In this document: one piece after another, positions 59,201 through 64,000 of the stretch
Layout of the letters: the number at the start of each line of letters is the position of its first letter
Numbering within the stretch: the stretch's first letter is position 1
Assembly (NCBI RefSeq): GCF_009674485.1
Contig: NZ_WKJJ01000009.1
Coordinates: 274,065-338,064, forward strand
Direction: 5' to 3'
DNA length: 64,000 nt
Source: Pseudoduganella rivuli
GTDB taxonomy: Bacteria; Pseudomonadota; Gammaproteobacteria; Burkholderiales; Burkholderiaceae_D
Position numbers and translations under genes: made by a program
Notes under the pieces: model-generated
Told to the model about the DNA's origin: nothing
The model's input: only the letters and a program-made list of their open reading frames with translations
Databases searched by the model: none

Positions 59201-61722
59201 CACTGCTTCCAACACGCAGCCGCGCCGCCCTGGTGCTGGCCATTGCCACTGCCGTGCTGGCGATCTTTACCTGGCTGAACTTGCGGGTCCCGGCAGCCGG
59301 CATCGTGCAGGATGCGCTGCTGGACCAGCAAAACGCCTACTACCTGGCGCAGAAACAGGTCGATCGCATCGGCGGCTTGCGCCAGGGCGATCCCATGAGT
59401 TTTGTGCTGTCGTTCCCGCAAGGGCTCGACGAACAAGGCATGGCACAGTTGATCCGCATGACCCGGGAATTGCGCCAGCGCTTCCCGCAAGCCGTGGTCT
59501 GGAGCCTGGCCGCGGACAGTTACGCCTATCGCGCCGATGCGGGTGAACTGGCCAGTACGCCGCACCTGGATCCGGCCTGGCTGCGGCCTGACGGCCAACT
59601 GCAAATGCCGGTGCCGATGGCGCAGTGGCGTGCACAGGTGGCTGCCGATCCCACTGCATCCGGCCTGCTGGTCGGCAAGGACTTCCGTTACGCGCAAATC
59701 CTGCTGTTCACGCCGGAGCAAACCAATGAGCTGGACCTGGTGCGCCAAGTAGCCGAGTACCTTGAACAGCGCCCGATCCACGCCCTCGAATGGCTGCTGC
59801 TGAAGGGCGACATCAAGCCGGCGTCGCCCTACGCCAATGTGTCGCTGGGCGGCTGGTCGGTCGGACGCGGCCTGATGCACTTCGCGCTGATGTCCGACGT
59901 GCTGTTTTACTCGACCATCGGCCTGGTGATTGCCACGCTGGCGGCGCTGCTGGCCTTGAAATCGCTGAAACAGGCACTGTACAGCTCCACCTGCATTTTC
60001 GCGTCGTTCGTGCTGGTGCGCGGAACCGTTGCCCTGTGCGGCTTACTGGGCCTGGACTTCTTCGGCGCACCGCTGGCCGAGCGCGTGTATTTCCTGCTGG
60101 TGCTGTCGGCCATGATCGTGGCCGGCATTTCCTTCAATACCCGCGCCCTCGAGCGCTACAACGAATTGCAGGCGCGCCAACCCGGCGCCGCCCCGGCCGC
60201 GCTGTGGCGCCAGGTAGGCCGCCACAGCTTGCCGCTGAACGTGGCGGCGCTGGTTGCCATCCTCAATTTCGCCACGCTGCCGCAAATCGGCATCCGCGGC
60301 ATCATGGAAGTGGGTGTCTTGTCGGCTATCGGCATCGTCTACCAGCGTGTACTGGTCAGCATGCTGTTGCCCGCGTTGCACATCACATTCGGCGGCACGC
60401 CCGGCGCCGTGAATACGGGCCATGCCAGCCTGGCGCAGCGCCAGTGGGAACGCATGATCCACGCCTTGCCGCGCGCCTGCCACCGGCTGATCGTGCGTCT
60501 CGACCGGTCCGCGCCCGGCCGTGCCGCCATGGCATCGCTGCTGGCCTGCGCCGTCACAGTCGGCGGCGCCATGGCGGTGGTGGTGCATGACTGGCTGGCG
60601 GACGAAAAATGGATCGTGGTGCAGGAAAAGCCGATCGATTACCTGCCCAACACCATTGTCGACCGTGGCCGTGCATTGCTGAACAGTACCGGCCACACGG
60701 GCTTCGGCCGCTTGTCGTACCTGGTCGTGCCAGCGGCACAATACGCCGGGGCGGCCGTGGAACGACCCGAATTCCTGCAGCGCGCCTGGGAATTGCAGCG
60801 CAAGCTGGCCGCCCTGCCGGAAGCGCGCGGCGCCAACTCCGTCCTCGACACGCTCGCCTACATGCAGCAGCAGGAAGCTGGCGGCGCCGGCAGGGACGCC
60901 ATGCCTGGCACCATTCAACAAGCGCACGACCGCTTGCAGCAAATCCGCTGGGACCTGACGCAACCTGCGCTGGCGCGCTACCTGTGGGCCGATGCCGGCG
61001 TGGCGCTGTACCTGTCCCACCCGGCCGACAATTCGACCAGCCTGCGCGTATTTGCCGCCCATGCCGAGGCGGTGGCCGCGCGCGACTTCCCCGACTTGCG
61101 CATGCTGCCCTACGGCCCGCTGCACAGCTATCACCAGACCGACTTGTATATCAGCCAGGGCAAACCGCTGAATGTACTGCTGTCCTTCCCGCTGGTGATC
61201 GTCAGCTGCGCGCTGTGGCTGGGGTGGCTGGCGCGCCGCGCCCCGCGCCTCGCAGCCTTGCGTCCCTGGGCCACGGCATGCGCCATGACGGTGCCGTTCC
61301 TGTTTGCGTATGCCGCCATTGTCTTGCTGATGGCCGCATTCCACATCCCGCTGGACCAGGCCACGGCATGCGCCACGGCGCTGGGCATCAATGCGGCCAT
61401 CGACTTCGACCTGTACCTGATCGACGACTATCGCGCCGCCCTTGAACAGGGACTGGACCGCAACCAGGCATTGCAGCGCGCCCTTGCTGAGCGTGGCTAT
61501 ATCACCCTGACGGATGCGGCCCTGAATGGCATTTGCTTCAGCTTCCTGATGCTGTCGCCCTTCCTGCCGATCCAGCGCCTCGGCGTAATCATGCTGGTGA
61601 TGCTGGCCACCTGCGCACTGGGCGCCATCCTGCTGATGCCTGCCTTGCTGCCGCTGTGCAGTCGCGCGCCGCGTGCGCAGGCTTCCCAGCCACAACCTCA
61701 ATTAATGGAGCAACACGAATGA
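59197..61722 (+). CDS. RND/MMPL-family exporter
   Basis: The 841-residue inner-membrane transporter has the two-fold MMPL/HAE3 layout: a membrane segment at about 9-27, a periplasmic domain (about 30-225), five membrane segments (about 228-400), another at about 448, a second periplasmic domain (about 465-660) and a final membrane bundle (about 665-825). GINAAIDFDLYLIDDYRAAL is the GxxxDY-like proton-relay helix. Such proteins export lipids or polyketide-like pigments together with LolA-like carriers. The start overlaps the reductase stop, and its own stop overlaps the LolA-like start. Confidence 0.88.
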   Translation: MTLLPTRSRAALVLAIATAVLAIFTWLNLRVPAAGIVQDALLDQQNAYYLAQKQVDRIGGLRQGDPMSFVLSFPQGLDEQGMAQLIRMTRELRQRFPQAVVWSLAADSYAYRADAGELASTPHLDPAWLRPDGQLQMPVPMAQWRAQVAADPTASGLLVGKDFRYAQILLFTPEQTNELDLVRQVAEYLEQRPIHALEWLLLKGDIKPASPYANVSLGGWSVGRGLMHFALMSDVLFYSTIGLVIATLAALLALKSLKQALYSSTCIFASFVLVRGTVALCGLLGLDFFGAPLAERVYFLLVLSAMIVAGISFNTRALERYNELQARQPGAAPAALWRQVGRHSLPLNVAALVAILNFATLPQIGIRGIMEVGVLSAIGIVYQRVLVSMLLPALHITFGGTPGAVNTGHASLAQRQWERMIHALPRACHRLIVRLDRSAPGRAAMASLLACAVTVGGAMAVVVHDWLADEKWIVVQEKPIDYLPNTIVDRGRALLNSTGHTGFGRLSYLVVPAAQYAGAAVERPEFLQRAWELQRKLAALPEARGANSVLDTLAYMQQQEAGGAGRDAMPGTIQQAHDRLQQIRWDLTQPALARYLWADAGVALYLSHPADNSTSLRVFAAHAEAVAARDFPDLRMLPYGPLHSYHQTDLYISQGKPLNVLLSFPLVIVSCALWLGWLARRAPRLAALRPWATACAMTVPFLFAYAAIVLLMAAFHIPLDQATACATALGINAAIDFDLYLIDDYRAALEQGLDRNQALQRALAERGYITLTDAALNGICFSFLMLSPFLPIQRLGVIMLVMLATCALGAILLMPALLPLCSRAPRAQASQPQPQLMEQHE

Positions 61723-62510
61723 AAACATGGATCGCCACGACACTGCTGGCTTGCGCAGCCATCTACCCGGCGGCATGCGGCGCGGCGGAACAGGATGCGC
61801 GCGGCGCCATTGCGCACGCCTGGCAGCAATACCAGGCCGGCGTGCAAACAGAACGGGAACTGGTGGAAGTCCAGGTCACGCAAGCGGGCCAGGCGCTGCC
61901 TTCCAAACTGCTGTGGCGCCGCATACGGTATGGGGAGCAGGGGCAGCGCGTGTCGGTAAAATTCCTCGAACCGCTGGCCGACCTGGGGCTGGCCCTGCTC
62001 ATCGAGCGCAATATCAGCGCGCCCGACCAGATCTGGCTGCGCCAGCCTTCGTGGAGCGCTGCGCGCAAGGTGGCGGGCAACCGCGAAACCCGCTATTTCG
62101 CCGATACGGCGTTCACATTCGAAGACAACAAGCAATTGATCGGCGAGCAAACCGCGTTGTTCGAATACCGCTATGCCAGCCAGGGCGCGGGCGGCGCCGT
62201 TGTAACGGCCACGCCCAAGGCCGGCACGGTCAGCGGCTACAGCCGGCGCGACATCGCGCTTAACAGCCAGGGCGTGCCAGTCCGCATCGACTACTTTGAC
62301 GAAGGCGCGCAAGCCCTGAAGACCCTGACCTTTGAAGAATTGAGCTACCCCGCCCCGGGCCGCTGGCGTGCCGACCGCATCGTGCTGCGCCAGCGCGACG
62401 GCAGCCAGACCGTGCTCAAGGTACGCAAGCGCCTGTTCAACGACGCGCTGGGCGAACGGGTATTCAGCCAGCCATACATGATGGAGAACGATAGTGTCCG
62501 TGGTGATTAA
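61719..62510 (+). CDS. LolA-like outer-membrane lipoprotein-sorting protein
   Basis: The 263-residue periplasmic protein has a signal peptide (about 1-22, GAAEQ) and the LolA_like domain seen in RND-LolA-DUF1302 loci (VSVKFLEPLADLGLALLIER, IWLRQPSWSAARKVAG, FADTAFTFEDNKQL). It is expected to carry a hydrophobic molecule across the periplasm for the adjacent exporter. The ATG overlaps the exporter stop (ATGA) and follows GGAG; a longer in-frame reading is inside the exporter gene. Confidence 0.87.
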   Translation: MKTWIATTLLACAAIYPAACGAAEQDARGAIAHAWQQYQAGVQTERELVEVQVTQAGQALPSKLLWRRIRYGEQGQRVSVKFLEPLADLGLALLIERNISAPDQIWLRQPSWSAARKVAGNRETRYFADTAFTFEDNKQLIGEQTALFEYRYASQGAGGAVVTATPKAGTVSGYSRRDIALNSQGVPVRIDYFDEGAQALKTLTFEELSYPAPGRWRADRIVLRQRDGSQTVLKVRKRLFNDALGERVFSQPYMMENDSVRGD

Positions 62511-63672
62511 ACGCAGTGTCCTGGCGCTGCTGGCCACACTGCCAACGCTGGCGCAAGCGATGGAGCAGCATGGAGAAATCGTATGGTGGCAAGCGGCCGC
62601 ACGCGGATCGCCGCTGGAATTGCGCTGGACGCATGAAGCGGGTGGCGACACGGGTGACGGGATGGAATGGAAGATGGAACCGGAACTGATGCTGCGCGAA
62701 AGCGTGGGCAGGCCCGCGTGGTGGAACAATGGTCAGGGCACACCTGTCGCCAGCCTGCGGCGTGCTTATGCAGGCCTGCGCGGAGCCGACTGGCAAATCA
62801 GGCTGGGCAAGCAGGTATTCGACTGGAGCCAGACCGATATCGTCAGTCCTGCGGACTTGCTTAACCCTCGCGACTGGTCCGACATCACGCGTGTACGCAA
62901 ACTGGCTGCGCCTGCGGCCAGTTTGCGTTATGGCGGGCAGACCAGCGTGGAAGTGGTATGGCTGCCGCAACAACAGCCGTCACACCTGCCGGCCGGAGCA
63001 TGGCTGCCGCCGGCTGCAGCCGGGTTGCAGGCGCCGCAACACGCCAATGGGTCGCAGACTGGAGTGCGTCTGGCGGGCAACTGGATGCAAGCCGACTGGA
63101 GCGCTGTAGTGTACCGGGGCCACAGCACGGCGCCCGCCATCGCGCTGGAACCGGGGCCAAGGTTGCACGCCTGGTTCCAGCCACTGCGCGCGGCCGCGTT
63201 GACGCTGGCCCGCCAGGCTGGCGACAGTCAGGTGGCCCGGCTGGAAGTGGCGCGCTACCAGCAAGCCGGTGGCAGCTTTATCCAATATGTGGCCAGCATC
63301 GACAAGGAAGCCGGTGACTGGCTGCATGCGGGCGACACACTGTATGCGATCGTGCAATATGCCGGCAGCACTCAGCGCGCGCAAGCCGTGGACCGCCTGG
63401 GATGGCCGGATTTCCGCCGCGTGCTCGAGCAGAACATCATGTTCAAGGCCAGTTATGATCCGGATTCCAACCAGCGCAGCCTGGTGGAATTGTCCGGCGT
63501 CTGGAATACGCAGGCGCACGACAGCTATTGGCGCGCCAGTTGGCAGCGGCGTGCTGGCAATGCGCTGACCATGACCATCGCAGGCCTTGCCATGCGCGGC
63601 CAGCCACACACTTTCTGGGGTGCCTACCGCGGCAACAACCGCATTACGCTGGAATTGAGCTGGAAGTATTAA
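62494..63672 (+). CDS. DUF1302-like outer-membrane protein
   Basis: The 392-residue protein starts at GTG (62494), overlapping the previous gene by 17 bp, with GGAGAA upstream. A signal peptide (about 1-22, LAQAMEQ) precedes a beta-rich protein with DWQIRLGKQVFDWSQTDIVS and LLNPRDWSDITRVRKLA, the DUF1302 hallmarks, ending in ITLELSWKY. Probably an outer-membrane barrel and the last component of the export route. A terminator follows. Confidence 0.85.
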   Translation: MSVVIKRSVLALLATLPTLAQAMEQHGEIVWWQAAARGSPLELRWTHEAGGDTGDGMEWKMEPELMLRESVGRPAWWNNGQGTPVASLRRAYAGLRGADWQIRLGKQVFDWSQTDIVSPADLLNPRDWSDITRVRKLAAPAASLRYGGQTSVEVVWLPQQQPSHLPAGAWLPPAAAGLQAPQHANGSQTGVRLAGNWMQADWSAVVYRGHSTAPAIALEPGPRLHAWFQPLRAAALTLARQAGDSQVARLEVARYQQAGGSFIQYVASIDKEAGDWLHAGDTLYAIVQYAGSTQRAQAVDRLGWPDFRRVLEQNIMFKASYDPDSNQRSLVELSGVWNTQAHDSYWRASWQRRAGNALTMTIAGLAMRGQPHTFWGAYRGNNRITLELSWKY

Positions 63673-63697
63673 CGCGCAGCAGGCCCAAGCTCAAAGC

Positions 63698-63732
63698 AAA
63701 AAACCCCGCCAGAGCTAACTGACGGGGTTTTT
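63698..63732. terminator. Bidirectional terminator between DUF1302-like gene and 5S rRNA
   Basis: AAAAACCCCG and CGGGGTTTTT form the main stem, extended by CAG/CTG inside with one mismatch; the loop is AGCTAA. T runs exist on both strands, so it can end the export operon and the leftward rRNA operon. Confidence 0.88.
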
Positions 63733-63743
63733 CTATATAACTA

Positions 63744-63857
63744 GCCTGACGATAACCTACTTTCACACTGGTTGCAGCACTATCATCGGCGCAAAGTCGT
63801 TTCACGGTCCTGTTCGGGATGGGAAGGGGTGGGACCGACTTGCTATGGTCATCAGGC
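63744..63857 (-). rRNA. rrf: 5S ribosomal RNA
   Basis: The minus strand reads GCCTGATGACCATAGCAAGT at the 5' end, with CCCATCCCGAACAGG in loop B/C and GAAAGTAGGTTATCGTCAGG at the 3' end. The ends pair with each other (GCCTGA/TCAGGC). About 114 nt, normal length. Confidence 0.93.
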
Positions 63858-63953
63858 TTTGACTTGTCGCGTTACTGGCTATGGCCAGCAACTGCAATCC
63901 GGAAGAAGTAAATTTGGGTAACTCATCATCGAGTAAATGCGTATAACCGGCAA
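63858..63953 (-). other. 23S-5S internal transcribed spacer
   Basis: About 96 bp between the 5S gene and the 23S 3' end. It contains a short inverted repeat (CTGGC TATG GCCAG, 63876-63889) probably used in rRNA processing. No tRNA gene is seen. Confidence 0.6.
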
Positions 63954-64000
63954 GGTTATAGGGACAAGCCGTACGGGCAATTAGTACTGGTTAGCTTAAT
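63954..64000 (-). rRNA. rrl: 23S ribosomal RNA, 3' end (runs off right edge)
   Basis: The minus strand reads ATTAAGCTAACCAGTACTAA followed by TTGCCCGTACGGCTTGTCCC, matching the conserved 3' end of 23S rRNA (GGTACTAAT...GGCTT). The mature 3' end is placed near CCTATAACC but is approximate. Confidence 0.85.

Overview
The window is a GC-rich betaproteobacterial chromosome segment, most likely from the family Oxalobacteraceae (a Massilia, Duganella or Janthinobacterium type of organism). The grounds are gene order (argS with a SPOR gene and dsbA, birA-coaX, mreBCD-mrdA-rodA-rlpA, gatCAB, metXW, an EIIA-Man/HPr/EI cluster beside gshB-gshA, and a TorF-type porin with glnK and amtB), strong G/C third-position bias, and the 5S/23S sequence at the right edge. 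The genus is an inference.

Positions 1-21,400 are mostly housekeeping. An Arg-rich repeat protein runs off the left edge. A rightward series follows: argS, a SPOR protein, dsbA, an SDR, birA, coaX and a second SPOR protein. The leftward rod-shape operon mreB-mreC-mreD-mrdA-rodA-rlpA faces it. Divergent from mreB is gatC-gatA-gatB, ending in a clear terminator. Then come a small hydrolase/DUF4279 pair, pyrE, and divergent xth.

Positions 21,500-28,300 encode one protein of about 2,260 residues made of Ig-like repeats with a Gly/Asp-rich RTX-like end, probably a secreted or surface adhesin. Positions 28,300-40,940 are all leftward: an RluA-type pseudouridine synthase, an M48 protease, an AmpG-like transporter, metW, metX, ptsI, ptsH, a mannose-type EIIA, gshB, gshA, amtB, glnK and a TorF-like porin. 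The last three have a near-consensus sigma-54 promoter and two NtrC-like dyads about 31 bp apart upstream.

Positions 41,462-51,031 hold the most unusual locus, eight leftward genes with gaps of at most about 17 bp or with overlaps. In transcription order they encode an outer-membrane barrel, an exported TPR-CHAT protein with intact His/Cys, an MlaE-like permease, an ABC-ATPase homologue that has lost its catalytic motifs, an MCE protein, a TPR lipoprotein, a FecR-like exported protein, and a CHASE2 nucleotide cyclase with intact catalytic residues. It reads as an envelope lipid-transport-like complex wired to a protease and a cyclic-nucleotide signal.

Positions 51,200-55,400 carry ordinary genes (esterase, comM, DUF2058, a lipoprotein, DUF1840). 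Positions 55,437-63,672 form a second accessory locus: a NarL-type regulator whose stop codon lies inside a 45-nt 5S rRNA remnant, a divergent 7TM-type histidine kinase, a protein resembling cyanobacterial acyl-ACP reductase (including the FxCFAEA cysteine motif), and an RND/MMPL exporter, LolA-like protein and DUF1302-like outer-membrane protein in overlapping frames. This suggests a regulated pathway that makes and exports a lipid-derived product. The window ends in the 3' part of a leftward rRNA operon (5S and the end of 23S).
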